Shown here: positions 20,378 to 31,569 of the stretch, piece by piece | Layout: each line of letters starts with the position of its first letter | Numbering within the stretch: position 1 is the first letter of the stretch | Assembly: GCF_035046485.1 (NCBI RefSeq) | Contig: NC_085138.1 | Coordinates: forward strand, 44,365,464 to 44,429,463 | Direction of reading: 5' to 3' | Source: Aedes albopictus | Lineage: Eukaryota; Arthropoda; Insecta; Diptera; Culicidae | DNA length: 64,000 bases | Position numbers and translations under genes: made by a program | The notes under the pieces: model-generated | Told to the model about the DNA's origin: nothing | What the model saw: the letters and a program-made list of their open reading frames with translations, nothing else | Database searches by the model: none

Positions 20378-21922
20378 CACTAAAACCCCGATTTACACTC
20401 ACTTTATTATTTGCTCCAAACTCAATTTACACCCAAACCCCCTCCAGCATTTACGCACTAATTCCCAAATAGCGCTCCACCAATTTACGCACCTTAAGCG
20501 TAAATTGGGGTTCTAGGTATTCGGAAACAACTAACATGTGATACATTGTACGTACATATAATGGAAATTTGAAGTTGTTTCTCAAATTGCTCGTCGCACT
20601 ACCACCAGCAGTGTTGCAAGCTTTTGTGGTTTCCAATCTTGAGCGACGGATCACGCGAACTTACCAAGATCCGAAAATCCTAGGTGAGGGTAAGATTTTT
20701 TTCTGATTCCACGTCTCAAGGAGCATGTACTTTAAAGTAAAGTGGGGTTGCACAGATCAGTAGTTCCCAAGCAGAAGCCACGGGCCATACTAATTTCTCG
20801 AGTACCGAAAGTGCGATTGGAAAGTGAAAAAGGTTTTCCGATTCTGCGTCTCATGAAGCATTTATCACAGTGTAGTGGCGTTCAAAATTTCAGTGGCTCT
20901 CAAGCTGGGGTCACGGGCCATGCTAATTTTGCAATTATTGAAAGTCCGAGGGAAGTCTGGAATGATTTTGGATGCTATATCTGAAGAAGCACTAATTGCA
21001 TTAAAGTGATGTTGTAAAGCTCAAAGGTTTAACATCTGGTGGTCACGGGCCATGCTAAATTCTCAAGAATTTAGAGTGCCACGAGAAAGTAAAAATGGTT
21101 TTTAAATTCTACGTCTCAAGAAGTAATTGTTACAATAAAGTGGCGTTTCAAAACTCAGTAATTCTCAAGCTGGGGTCATGGGCCATGCTGAATTAGCAAG
21201 AATCGAAAGTCTGAGGAGAAGGTGTGAATGTTTTTAAGATTTTGCGTTTTAAGTAGTACTTATTACAATGTACTGGTGTTGTAAACTTCAGAGTTTTCCA
21301 ATCTGGGGTCACGGGCCATGCAAATTTCTCAAGATTATAAAGTGCGATGATAAAGTTAAAATGTGTTTTGATCATGGAATCAGTGGTTCCCAATCTGGGA
21401 TCACCGGCCATGCTAGTTTCTCAAAAGCCGAGGAGTCCTCAAGGATCACTTCTTACAATAAAGAGGTGGTAAAAGCTTTGTGATTCCGGTAACGGTCTAT
21501 TTGACGTATAATAATCTAGTATGAGTCTGTTCATTAACCACGTTGACCAAATTTTGGCCATTCAGATGCTCCTCGTCCCTCTTAAGTGCCCATGAGGCCT
21601 TTTGAGATCTCTCAAACCCCCTGAGAACCCCTGAGATAAGTGCGCCCTGAAGTGCTAAACTGAAAAACTTTTTCACTTCATCCTCACACCTTCGGTTTTT
21701 GACCGTAGGTTGGGAACTACTGGACTTAGCAAAACTGCTAAAATAATTGATTTAATCAAATAACTTACAACCTTTTCACAGGTTTCAAACTTTGTAATGT
21801 GATTCTTCACAAACAAATTATAAAACTGAAAAAAAATATCTCCCCGATTTATGCATCAATTCCCAAATAGCGCTCCCCCAATTTACACTCCCCGGTTTTG
21901 AGCGTAAATTGGGGTTTAAGTG
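20378..21922. mobile_element. TA-flanked TIR element with internal tandem array
   Basis: The left end CACTAAAACCCCGATTTAC and the right end read inwards, CACTTAAACCCCAATTTACG, are flanked by TA (20376-20377, 21923-21924). Near each end CCCAAATAGCGCTCC and GCGTAAATTGGGGTT recur as subterminal inverted copies. The middle, 20740-21480, holds about five diverged units of roughly 135-150 bases containing GGTCACGGGCCATGCTAA and CTCAAGAAT words. No transposase was seen. A partial MITE related to 8373-8538 lies at 21520-21565. Confidence 0.78.
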
Positions 21923-21965
21923 TACTAGAACTCTAGCCCCATCCATGTCTGGCTTCTAGTTTAGT

Positions 21966-22217
21966 TATAAAATAACGAAGCAATATTTTCAAAATCGGTT
22001 TTCGTGCGCATGGATCAAGGTATCTCCTGATTTTTTTTTTCAGATGGAAAATGTTTTTGGTTTTTGCAGAATCCATTTTAAATAAAATTTCACAAAAAAA
22101 TGGTTTCTGCAAAAACGAAAAACATTTTCCACCTGGAGAAAATTCAGGAGGTACCTTGATCCATACTCTACATGTGAACGAAAACCGATTTTGAAAATAT
22201 TGCTTCATTATTTTATA
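21966..22217. mobile_element. Foldback element (~252 bp)
   Basis: TATAAAATAACGAAGCAATA at the left is mirrored by TATTGCTTCATTATTTTATA at the right. Inner words (CGGTTTTCGT, ATGGATCAAGGTA, TGGAAAATGTTTTT) are also mirrored, giving arms of about 115 bases with several mismatches. Non-coding. Confidence 0.78.
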
Positions 22218-22589
22218 AAAAATCAAAAACCAAAAAAGTGAGGAAAAGCTTCCAGTTTCGCCTTAAGTCCTTGAATTACCAGAACTTAACAGCCCTTAAG
22301 AGTTTAGTACGCAATACGTAAGGCATGTTCGTTTTCCGAACATCAAGTGTAGTCTCGGGTAGGCAAAGTCCGAGGCTTAAACTATCAGCAAGGCAGAATA
22401 AATGCAATTTTAGAAACTGTCACCAGAAACAAGGACTTTGTACTATGAATCCTTATTGCCAAAACACATTACCCCAGCTTGACAAACCGGATGTCACTAG
22501 GGTTTGTTATGATAGATCTTTCACCATAACGCAACACAACAAGTTGATCTACCTACGTTACGAGCTCCGTTAAAGATCGGGAAGCTTTT
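22218..22589. other. Unassigned stretch
   Basis: A short plus frame at 22325-22573 shows no recognised domain. I see no repeat. The RTE-like coding sequence becomes recognisable from about 22590. Confidence 0.4.
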
Positions 22590-23282
22590 AAACCCAGCGG
22601 CAGAATTACTATGAGCACCTCAATGGCGACGTTGCAAGCACCGAAGGTGGCGTGGTAACAAATCTAGGAGTACGTGCGCAGGACGAGAGATTTCCAGCCC
22701 CTAACCTCCAAGAGATTGAGGAGGAGGTTGGCCGGTTAAAAAACAACAAAGCCGCTGGAGCAGATCAACTACCAAGCAAGCTTCTGAAATACGGTGGAGA
22801 AGCACAGGTGAGAGAACTGGGTCATTACCAAGATTTGGGAGGAGGATGTATTACCGGAGGAATGGATGGAAGGTATCGTGTGTCCCATCTACAAAAAGGG
22901 CGACAAGTTGGATTGCGGGATCACACTACTGAGCGTTGCCTACAAGATACTCTCTCAAATTTTATGCCGCCGTCTATCACCGATTGTAAGAGAGCTCGTG
23001 GGGCAATATCAGGCTGGATTCATGGGTGAACGCGCTACAACGGACCAGATGTTCGCCCTTCCGCCAGGTGTTGCAGAAATGCCGCGAATACAACGTGCCC
23101 ACACATCACTTGTTCATCGATTTCAAATCGGCGTATGATACAATCGATCGAGAACAGCTATGACAGATTATGCACGAATACGGATTCCCGGATAAACTGA
23201 TACGATTGATCAAGGCGAAGATGGATCGAGTGATGTGCGTTGTTCGAGTATCAGGGACACTCTTGAGTCCCTTCGAATATCG
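22590..23282 (+). pseudogene. RTE-type non-LTR ORF2, first fragment (RT N-terminal part)
   Basis: Across shifting plus frames one reads EHLNGDVAS, EIEEEVGRLKNNKAAGADQL, a segment EGIVCPIYKKGDKLDCG, then ITLLSVAYKILSQILCRRL, GQYQAGFMGERATTDQMFAL, and FIDFKSAYDTIDREQL (RT motif A with its Asp). Several frameshifts and a stop break the frame, so this copy is dead. The element is cut at 23282 by the LTR retrotransposon and continues at 33407. The C-terminal style of the second fragment fits the RTE clade (JAM1-like elements are known in Aedes); the clade name is inference. Confidence 0.83.
23279..23282. repeat. 4-bp target site duplication of the LTR element, left (ATCG)
   Basis: ATCG precedes the first LTR and recurs directly after the second LTR at 33403-33406. 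The length fits Ty3/gypsy integrases. Confidence 0.85.
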
Positions 23283-24805
23283 TGTAACGGGACTGGGAAA
23301 AAGCGGAAGATAAGGTTCGGAGAAAAACAACCTTCACTTAAGCGCCAGGTGGCTATCAACCACCGCGAAGGAGCGTGTCCACAACTCTATCGGAAAGTCC
23401 CGTACCCGGCCAGGAATCCTCAGGGCGAGTCCTTTCTTCAGTCCTTAACCCAACAATCGAAACTTCAGCGCAACCGAAACCGAACCGAAGGAATAGATTA
23501 ACTCAAAATATGTACAACTTACAGGGTGGTCCGGTTACCAATAAGGAGTCCCTTTCCAGAGCCTATTCTAATCCAACGAGAAAAAAAAAAACGAACTGTG
23601 TTGAAACTTCTCAGACACTAAAACTGCAACAACTAAGAATTGCTTAAAAAATGCGTTTGCAGAGCTCTTCGTTTATTTCCCTAATAACTTGTGGAACTAA
23701 AATGGCAATTTACGATCTTTGTCTTAGCGCTTTCTTATAATATATACATTGGTATAGGGGGGGTTAGTATTTACAAAATGGGTCGACCTTACTTGGTTTA
23801 CGGCTACCAGGAACGATGGCGTGGTCCCACGGAGTCCAGCGGAGGATGGTAAGTGCACTTACTGGTCATCAACGTGGTCAAACTTACGCCTTTGACCGGT
23901 CACGTGGCGTATACGCAGGTGATGGCGAGGCGTGCAATCTTTCATGCAACAAACCGCCGGGCTTGCATGCGACAGATCGTGTTGGATGGTGACGAGTCGC
24001 CCTCTATCGGTTGCCCGTGGAAACGCTTGCGGTTGGTGGCTTGGACAGACCGCGTGGTGAGTTGAACTGACACACCAGCGAGTGACGTCACGATTTATGC
24101 TGCACGATGTATGCTTCGTCACCGCCTTATCGGTCCAACAGAATGACGCAAACGATCAGTTCTGTGATGTCACGCCGTCCGGGCCCTAGGGGTGCACCCT
24201 CGTTTGAAGGGATCTGTATGATTTTGATCGGTTGGTTCGAAAAATTCGTTTCTATTACAGATTCTCGCTTGCACACGAGGGTTGCAGCGTTAACGGCCTC
24301 TGCCTTACTAGGCACACGTGGTTTTGTAATAGCACTTTTTTAATATACTTCTGGTATAAAAGGAAACTTCTACTTTTAAAACTTTTGACTCCCTTCTCAC
24401 ACTCTATAATTTTTCTTCTATCACGGTTTGCCACTAGACTTCTGTAACTGTCGACAGTCGGAATGAAAGAGAATCTTCAACCCAGATTTTGGTTATAACA
24501 AACCTACGCGCGACCCGATTCTAATCATTCGGCTATTTTCGGAGCCTAATTTGAAAGTGAGCTAATTTTTAAAGACCGAACTCATTTATCGGATTCTCTA
24601 GGTACGTTCGTTAAGTCAGAGACACGGAACGCCAACTTCGCTTCTGACAGTAAAGGCTCTATTTCAAATACTTTTTAAGGTCAAATATTTTTTTAGCTTT
24701 TATTTCCATTTTTGTTATTTGTATTTGTTTTTGTTTTTCGGGTGATGGGATTGCAAAGTAAAATTTAAATTTAAGTTTTTTATGAATTACTGTAACCTTG
24801 TTACA
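23283..24805 (-). repeat. LTR, low-coordinate copy (3' LTR of the element)
   Basis: It begins TGTAACGGGACTGGG and ends CCTTGTTACA on the plus strand, so it has the TG...CA ends of LTRs in both readings. 1523 bp. The short frames inside it (for example 23375-23647 and 23853-24065) recur identically in the other LTR and are not genes. A TATAAAAG word occurs on the plus strand at 24355-24362, antisense to the element. Confidence 0.95.
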
Positions 24806-24816
24806 TTACCCCCTAC
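24806..24816 (-). other. Polypurine tract
   Basis: Read on the minus strand, GGTAGGGGGTAA lies directly against the 3' LTR. A purine run in this position primes plus-strand DNA synthesis in LTR retrotransposons. Confidence 0.75.
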
Positions 24817-26305
24817 CAACGGTTAAAAAAAATAAATGAAGATTTCTGAATTTATTTTTTTTTTATGTTAAAAAATAAAACAGTTTTTCTTTAATGCTTC
24901 TATTAATGTTAGTTGATTTGGTTTAACTCAACTGACCGAAATAGTACTTAAATTATATAAAGAAGAAAAACAAATGAACTCATTTAATTCTACGTATCAT
25001 CTAATTACTTATATATTTTTTTAAATTTTAACTGTAAGAACCAATAAGAAAAAAATGAACTACAAAATCTAATTCCGGGATACCACTACGGTTGCCAAAA
25101 TTACACCTCTATAACCCAAAGTCTCATAAGACCCGTCCTAGTATTCTAGAACATAAATCTGGCCGCTTCCACGACCAACATATCTCCACCAGGGAGCCGT
25201 CAAGAACATTCTCGACAAAATCCTCTAATCCAAACTGAAACATTTTATGTACTTTCAGATTTATCCGAACAAAATTCTATTGAAATTCTCATTTATAATC
25301 ATAACATTTTACTCAAACGCAATCGCGCTCTAAATGACCTTAACTTTCATGGTATCCCTACTTCGACAGCCTCTACTGTAACTGGCCGACGACTACAAAC
25401 GATAAATTGCGTTTGACGTTTCTCTGAATTATCGGATTTGTTTTGGTTTGATTTCCTCTGAAAGTGGTGAAATGAAAGTGAAAGCGAACAAAAGTGAATC
25501 TACTATTAAAAAGTGCCAAAATTTGAAGAAAAAACAGAAACTATTGCTTGTGTGATGTAAACGGCTACGGAAATCCTGAATGCTGCCAAGTGTGATGTTG
25601 TAAGTGTGCCAAAACTGATACCAAAACTGTTTCAATGCTGTGTTTAGTGGACCCAAAACTCATTGAACTATTGTAAATATTGTGTTTTCTGATGCGGCTA
25701 TTGAACGGTCTAAAGTTAACGAGTATAAAGTGCTACTTCTAGGCTATTTACAACCGATATGTACAGTGTTTACTTGAATTATCCTGCGGCAAACTCACAG
25801 TGTTTTCTTTTCTTTGTGTACCTACATAGCTTAATATTGTGAACATTGACCCTGTTTGTAGTGTTTTGGTGTTCTTCAACGTTGTGTTATGGTGTGTACA
25901 AGTATATTTTGAGTTCGAATCTCAGCCTGGTCATCATCTGGCCCTGCAGACTCGCACTTCCTTCCATAGTACTCTCCCTTCACAGTTCACCTCGGTGAAC
26001 TCCGGGCTTGGGTGGGTAAGCTGGCTGATGATTCTAGGGCGACAAACTATACTTGTACTCCATCCTATACATAGCTGTATCTACATTCTCAGGACTAACG
26101 CTTGTTTTTCTTTTAGGTTTCAACCAGCCCTGAGAATGGATCATCGAGAGGCGAAGAGGGAACTGCTTGTAGTATGGAATCGTTTTTGAAGCCAGCCCCT
26201 CCCGCTCTGCTCGGAGTAACCAAACCGTAAGTTTGTGTTTTATTGGAACGAAATCTCATAGTAACTGTGCACTTGGCCTCAGACATAGCTTTAAAAGGAA
26301 GTTGA
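24817..26305 (-). other. 3' non-coding region between pol and 3' LTR
   Basis: About 1.5 kb without an envelope-like frame. A plus frame of 116 residues (25839-26189) and a minus frame of 72 residues that overlaps the pol end (26113-26331) have no recognised domain. A long 3' non-coding part is seen in some gypsy lineages. Confidence 0.6.
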
Positions 26306-29300
26306 TTATTTTTTCTGGAGATGTGAGGCATGAAAAACTCCTAAACGGTTGCCTTGCACATCTTCTAGGTCATAACAAGCTGACCCTATTTTGCCTACAA
26401 CCTTTGCCAATGAGAATGGATTCGCTAATTTCGCGGAAAACTGTTTACTCTTGCTCGACAGAAAGAAGTTCTTTTTAAGCACTATTTCCCCTATTTCGTA
26501 GCTTGGGATGGTTTTGCTCGACCGTAGATTATAGTGCTTTGCATAACGGTCATAGGCCTTCTTCAAATTTATTTTAACCGCCTCAAAGATTGATTTCAGG
26601 TTTTCATTGAGTTCTAATGGATCATAGCCAGCATCATCGTTAGTCTCCCTGATGCGTTTATATTCTGCACCTGAGCTAATAAAATTCCTCCCATAATTTA
26701 CAAAATATGGCGTGAAAGAAGTTGATTCGTGGACTGAGGTTCTTATAGCCATGGCCACCTTTTGGATATCCCGATCCCATTCCTTATGGTCATCTTTCAC
26801 GTATGTCCTAATCGCTGCTCCAATCACTCGGTTAACCCTTTCCGTCGGGTTATTTGCCGGATGGTAATTAGCATTTTTCCAATGAGTGACATGGTAGTTG
26901 CTTAAGAATTTCTCAAATTCCTTTGATTTAAATTGGACACCGTTGTCGGATATAAGTATTTCCGGGACTCCGAACAGCAAAAACACCATATTTTCTAAAA
27001 AAGAAATTAGTGGTTTTGTTTTGGCATCTCTTAAGGGTTGAATGATGACAAATTTGGAAAACAAATCTGTCACTACCAACAAAACTGAGTTTCCAGATTT
27101 TGAACGAGGAAACGGGCCCACAAAATCGACAGAAATTGTCTGCCATGGCAGTGATGCAACTTTTTGTTTCCCCATCAACGGTGTTCGATTTATGTTGGGA
27201 TACTTTGTTTTTTTACACGTATCGCATCCTTGACAATACTTTCTGACGTCATTTTCCATTAGTGGCCAGTAGTATTGTTCTTGTAATTTCTTTAAAGTTT
27301 TAAATCTACCGAAATGCATGGCATCATGGGTTTCCTGAATTAATTTTATACGTTCTCGAGTCAGAGGGACATATTTCCATTCAAACCTAGGGTCAATAAA
27401 CTTTGATGTCACAATTTTGTAAATTTTGTCTTTTACCACTCTAAAATCTTTGAATTTGACGTTATTTGATAATATTTTGTTTTTTAGGTCCTCATATTCC
27501 GGATCCACCGAATCCACGGTCAACACTGATCGTGATAGGGCGTCGGCAGTAATGTTCAACGACCCCTTTCTGTACAGCAGTTCAAAATCGTACTGCTGGA
27601 GCTTCAGGGCCCACCGGACCAATTTAGCCGAGCCCCCTTCGGCGCTAATTCTTCGCAGCCAAATGAGGCTTTGGGCATCGGTAACTACTGTAAACCGGGA
27701 GCCTTCTACGTAGTGCCGAAATTTTTGGATGGCCAATATTACTCCCAGGCATTCTTTCTCCGTTGGGGCGTATTTCCGTTGGGTCGCGGACAGCTTCCTG
27801 GAGAAAAAAGCTATTGGCCGTCTTATCCCGTCGATCACCTGGACTAAGACTGCGCCCACTGCAACATCCGAGGCATCCGATTCAATTATGAAGGGAAGCT
27901 GGAAGTCGGGATTCGCTAAAACGTTTGGAGAGGTAAGTACTGATTTAATTTTTAGGAACGCCTCGTCTGCTTCTTTTGTCCAACAGATCTTCCCCTTTGT
28001 CCCCTTTAATAAGTCCGTAATAGGGGCTGTTAGGTCGCTGAAACGTTCAATAAATTGCTTGTAAAAGCTTACCATGCCAACGAACCGACGTACTTCTTTA
28101 GGTGTTTTTGGAGTTGCATACTCCAAAATTGGCTGAATTTTTGTACTGTCTACGGCCAGGCCTTGTTCCGATAAAGTATACCCTAAGTAGCTTATTGTCT
28201 TTTGACAAAATTTGGATTTCTCCAAGCTAATTGTTAAATTAGCTTTTCTCAGCCTTTCGGCAACCAGTCTTAAAAGACGAAAATGTTCTTTTAGACTATT
28301 TGACGTTATTATTATATCGTCTAAATACACATAAACGTAAGGTTCTAAGTCTATCCCTAGGACCTTGTTCATAAGTTTGGTTTGAGTCGTTGGCGCTCCT
28401 TTGAGCCCAAAGGGCATAACTTTAAATCGAAATAATTGCTTGCCGGCTCTAAAAGAAGTGTAATCGCGGCTTGATTCCTCCAGGGGAATCTGCCAATATG
28501 CCTTCGATAGATCGATCACCGTGAAGTATTTTGCTCGTTCGATTCTCCCAAGAATGCCTAGCATGTCCGGGTAAGGATATGCTTCATTCTTCGTTATGTC
28601 GTTAATACGACGGCAGTCTAGGCATATTCGCCATTCTCCCGACGTTTTTTTAACAGGCAATAACGGATTGCACCAATCAGAGGTGGACTCCTCAATCACG
28701 TCCAACTCAAGCATCCTCGCAACCTCTTTGTCTACCTCCTTTTGGATATGAGGAGAGCACCTATATTGGGGTGGCTTTTTTGGTTGAGCTCCCTCTATCA
28801 ACTGTATTCTATGACTTAACAAGTTTGTTCTCCCCAGCTTGCCCCCGTTAGTTGCTTTAAACATCTCTATAATTTCGTTCAATTCGGTTCGCTCTTCGGC
28901 TGATAAGTCATGTTCGGTCGTAATGTTTTGAGCCTTATTGTTTTCCACATCTTCGATAAACGGTAGATCTAAGCTGTTATCTTCGACCCTTTCATCTTCC
29001 ACACACTGTGGGTGACCCTGGGGTTCAACGGACAACACGATAACTTCCTCTTCTTCAGCAAAAAAGTCTTCAATCATGTTAATGACATTTCCCTCAATGC
29101 TTGGGATTGGTCTAACTGCATCGCCTTTTACAAAGGCTGGGGCAATTTTAAATGCGTCCCAAAAATCCATCCCTAGAATTAACTTTTTGGAAATTTGGGG
29201 AACAAGTAATGTAGGAACAACATTAGTTACGCCATTGAACGTATAGGGTACTTGTATTACACCCTCACAGTTATGGGCTGTCTCGTCAGCTGTTTTAATT

Positions 29301-29518
29301 ACCAAATTTATCGGATGGATCTTAAAGCCATGTTTGACTACCAGGTCTCGTGAGCTCAAAATGCTCACACTCGCTCCCGAATCTAATAAAGCGACAATTG
29401 GACTTCCCAGCACTTCAACATTTATGTAGGGGCATTTACTGGGTCTGGTATTAATATAACAGGTTGTCGCGTATTTGGAATACGGTTGGTTATCGGGAGT
29501 TTTTTCTTCTGGCACCAA
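26306..29518 (-). CDS. pol: Pol polyprotein (protease, RT, RNase H, integrase)
   Basis: About 1070 residues, intact. Protease: ALLDSGAS near residue 43. RT: VIDLSKAYWQI (motif A) near 333, then MPFGLKGAPTTQ and the catalytic YLDD near 398. RNase H: ESDASDVAVGAVL near 546 and TEKECLGV near 592. Integrase: H-H-C-C zinc site near 731-772 (ETHDAMHFGRF, CQGCDTC), and the D-D-E core with SVDFVGP near 797, ISDNGVQF near 857 and NPTERVNR near 890. The frame is in -1 relative to gag and opens upstream of 29518 in the gag overlap, so translation is expected by -1 frameshifting at 29578-29584, not by a separate start. Confidence 0.95.
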   Translation of the reverse strand: MVPEEKTPDNQPYSKYATTCYINTRPSKCPYINVEVLGSPIVALLDSGASVSILSSRDLVVKHGFKIHPINLVIKTADETAHNCEGVIQVPYTFNGVTNVVPTLLVPQISKKLILGMDFWDAFKIAPAFVKGDAVRPIPSIEGNVINMIEDFFAEEEEVIVLSVEPQGHPQCVEDERVEDNSLDLPFIEDVENNKAQNITTEHDLSAEERTELNEIIEMFKATNGGKLGRTNLLSHRIQLIEGAQPKKPPQYRCSPHIQKEVDKEVARMLELDVIEESTSDWCNPLLPVKKTSGEWRICLDCRRINDITKNEAYPYPDMLGILGRIERAKYFTVIDLSKAYWQIPLEESSRDYTSFRAGKQLFRFKVMPFGLKGAPTTQTKLMNKVLGIDLEPYVYVYLDDIIITSNSLKEHFRLLRLVAERLRKANLTISLEKSKFCQKTISYLGYTLSEQGLAVDSTKIQPILEYATPKTPKEVRRFVGMVSFYKQFIERFSDLTAPITDLLKGTKGKICWTKEADEAFLKIKSVLTSPNVLANPDFQLPFIIESDASDVAVGAVLVQVIDGIRRPIAFFSRKLSATQRKYAPTEKECLGVILAIQKFRHYVEGSRFTVVTDAQSLIWLRRISAEGGSAKLVRWALKLQQYDFELLYRKGSLNITADALSRSVLTVDSVDPEYEDLKNKILSNNVKFKDFRVVKDKIYKIVTSKFIDPRFEWKYVPLTRERIKLIQETHDAMHFGRFKTLKKLQEQYYWPLMENDVRKYCQGCDTCKKTKYPNINRTPLMGKQKVASLPWQTISVDFVGPFPRSKSGNSVLLVVTDLFSKFVIIQPLRDAKTKPLISFLENMVFLLFGVPEILISDNGVQFKSKEFEKFLSNYHVTHWKNANYHPANNPTERVNRVIGAAIRTYVKDDHKEWDRDIQKVAMAIRTSVHESTSFTPYFVNYGRNFISSGAEYKRIRETNDDAGYDPLELNENLKSIFEAVKINLKKAYDRYAKHYNLRSSKTIPSYEIGEIVLKKNFFLSSKSKQFSAKLANPFSLAKVVGKIGSACYDLEDVQGNRLGVFHASHLQKK

Positions 29519-29540
29519 CTGAGGTGAGTTCTGAAGTGGA

Positions 29541-29584
29541 TCAGAAAGATTACTCCCTACAATCTTCCTGACTCCTCGTTTCCC
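29541..29584 (-). promoter_or_regulatory. Probable -1 ribosomal frameshift signal between gag and pol
   Basis: On the minus strand the heptamer GGGAAAC (29578-29584) lies in gag phase as G GGA AAC, the canonical X XXY YYZ form. A 6-base spacer GAGGAG follows, then an 11-bp stem (TCAGGAAGATT, 29561-29571, with AATCTTTCTGA, 29541-29551, one G-U pair) closed by a 9-base loop. The gag stop codon (29557-29559) lies in that loop. The -1 frame is open from just upstream of the heptamer into pol. Function is inferred from the arrangement. Confidence 0.8.
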
Positions 29585-31569
29585 TGTTGACTACTTGGAA
29601 AACGATGATTGTTGGGGCAGTTCGCGGTCAGATAGTTCATTTGCCCGCAGAAGTGACAGAAAATTTTCTTCTGCCTGTCGCAGTTACGCCAGAAGTGGCC
29701 ATACTGGCGACAATTCCAACAAAGTATGTTATTTTCGACCTCTGGGACATTTTTAGGATTTGCATTCGCGAGCTCTTTTGGCTTTTCACTAATTTTGTTT
29801 CTACGCATTGCTTGACCGATAGCATTCAACTCTTCTTCCTGATCTACTTCTTCTTCCCAAGCTTGTTCAGCCTCATCTACATTGTTCACCTGTGGCATTC
29901 TATTTCTAGGATAATTGCTGTAAGTTCGGTACATGGACTTGTCTAAGCCATGACAAATAGTCGTGAGCTCTTCAATCCGTTCAATTCGGTAAATGGTCAA
30001 AAAAGGCTTATAGGAGTCCCTCATGTTTTCAATTAGAATATTGAGCTTTCTTTCCTCTGAAAGGGGTTTTGTTAATTGTTGCGCCAATTTTTCAATTGAC
30101 GACAAAAAAGCATTGAATGTTTCATTCGGCTGCTGTCGTCTATCGAGAATCTGGCGCTCGATAACCATATCCTTGTTAGGTTGTTCAAATCGTAATCTCA
30201 AAAGGTGTTTGAAACCCGCCCACGTTGTAAACTTACTACAAAATGTGAAATACCACTCTTCGGCCTCAGAATTTTCTTTGAAGAAGAAGTTTGCTTGACT
30301 TAGTAGTTCCTGATCGCTAATTTTGTTGTTCCTCGCTAGTATTTCTACTTTATTAAGGAATTGAGTGACTGTCGGACCTCTAGAATCTCCGCTAAAGTTT
30401 ATCCGCCATTTACTCACCGGAACTTGCCAGCGGTTGCGTGAATCATAATTTGGTCGATCGGCTTGTACTGGCTCAAAATCTCCCGCCAATGACACGTGTG
30501 ATGCAATTGAATTCGGACAAACCCGATTTCTTTGAAATAAGGCTGGATTCTCAAAGCGTTGTTGTGGTCGTGTTGGTTCCAAATTCACTAAATATGGAGC
30601 TGTAGTGGGTTGATTATGAGGTTGTTGGGCGGATGTAATATTTGGTTGCGGATCCACTGGGGGTGGTGGTGGTAGTGGTGGAGACGGTGGTGGAACCGGT
30701 GTCGAAGCTCTTTGATTGGTTAGTATCGGATTCAAATTTGCCATCAATGCTGACATCTGTTGTTCCAGAGCTTGTTGGATGTAACGATTAATCTCTTCTT
30801 TCCAGTTTTCTCCCTGTACCCCTGTAGGATTTTGTGGTACATTTTGATTTCTCCTGTAAGGAAGAAGCGGTTCCTGTACAATCTGTTCTTGCCTTTGAGA
30901 ATTGTGGCGGAATTCCGCAAAAAGCAAATTTAGGTCTTCATCGAAGCTCGTTGAAGATTCTTGTCCTCCCACCGCTTCATCAAGCAATCCTGACTCATTT
31001 TGATCATTTCTATCAAGACCCACTGTGTTTTGATTTTGAATATGAACTGAGTGGTTTACACCAGATATTTGAGAAAAATTCAACAAGGATTTCGCATCTA
31101 CATTCTGTCCCGCCACTTCTGATATGTCAAAATTCAGATTTGGTGGCAACTGACTCCCTCTTCTGTCAATTGGGTTTCCATAACGGTCCAGCAAGTTTTC
31201 AATTTCTGCCAAAAAATCATCTTTCATCCTTTTCTGTTCCCTAGTCATTGCATTCGATCGAATAACTCTCAATCTGCAATGTCTCAGGCGAGAAATATAC
31301 TTTGGCTCAGGGAAAAATTGAATCGCGTGCTTAATGTCTTGAACCTTCCCCTTAATGGCTTCGACCTCTTGAACGATTGATAATTTTGCTCGTAAGATTT
31401 TCGGCTTCCGAACTTCTTCCATTTGAGCATGTTTTAAAAGCTGACGTTTAGTTTCTTGCGATCCATCTATTGGCAAACATCTTATCTTTAATTCGTAGTC
31501 GAGTTCATCATTCAGCAAATCGTTAGGATTTATATAGTAATCCAATTTATCACCTCCTTGAGACTCCAT
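29557..31569 (-). CDS. gag: Gag polyprotein of the LTR retrotransposon
   Basis: 670 residues, starting MESQGGDKLDYYINPNDLL and ending at a TAG at 29557. It contains a proline-rich linker (PPPSPPLPPPPP) near residue 295, a retrotransposon-gag-like capsid block (NFSGDSRGPTVTQFL... and RFEQPNKDMVIERQI) between roughly 390 and 540, and near the C-terminus a CX2CX4HX4C knuckle (CWNCRQYGHFWRNC). A second Cys array (CHFCGQMNYLTANC) has Tyr in place of the usual His. The last codons overlap the pol frame through the frameshift site. Confidence 0.92.
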   Translation of the reverse strand: MESQGGDKLDYYINPNDLLNDELDYELKIRCLPIDGSQETKRQLLKHAQMEEVRKPKILRAKLSIVQEVEAIKGKVQDIKHAIQFFPEPKYISRLRHCRLRVIRSNAMTREQKRMKDDFLAEIENLLDRYGNPIDRRGSQLPPNLNFDISEVAGQNVDAKSLLNFSQISGVNHSVHIQNQNTVGLDRNDQNESGLLDEAVGGQESSTSFDEDLNLLFAEFRHNSQRQEQIVQEPLLPYRRNQNVPQNPTGVQGENWKEEINRYIQQALEQQMSALMANLNPILTNQRASTPVPPPSPPLPPPPPVDPQPNITSAQQPHNQPTTAPYLVNLEPTRPQQRFENPALFQRNRVCPNSIASHVSLAGDFEPVQADRPNYDSRNRWQVPVSKWRINFSGDSRGPTVTQFLNKVEILARNNKISDQELLSQANFFFKENSEAEEWYFTFCSKFTTWAGFKHLLRLRFEQPNKDMVIERQILDRRQQPNETFNAFLSSIEKLAQQLTKPLSEERKLNILIENMRDSYKPFLTIYRIERIEELTTICHGLDKSMYRTYSNYPRNRMPQVNNVDEAEQAWEEEVDQEEELNAIGQAMRRNKISEKPKELANANPKNVPEVENNILCWNCRQYGHFWRNCDRQKKIFCHFCGQMNYLTANCPNNHRFPSSQQGNEESGRL

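Noticed and set aside
24817..26305. Envelope gene downstream of pol
   Set aside because: No frame with signal peptide, glycoprotein cleavage site or membrane anchor; only short unsupported frames.
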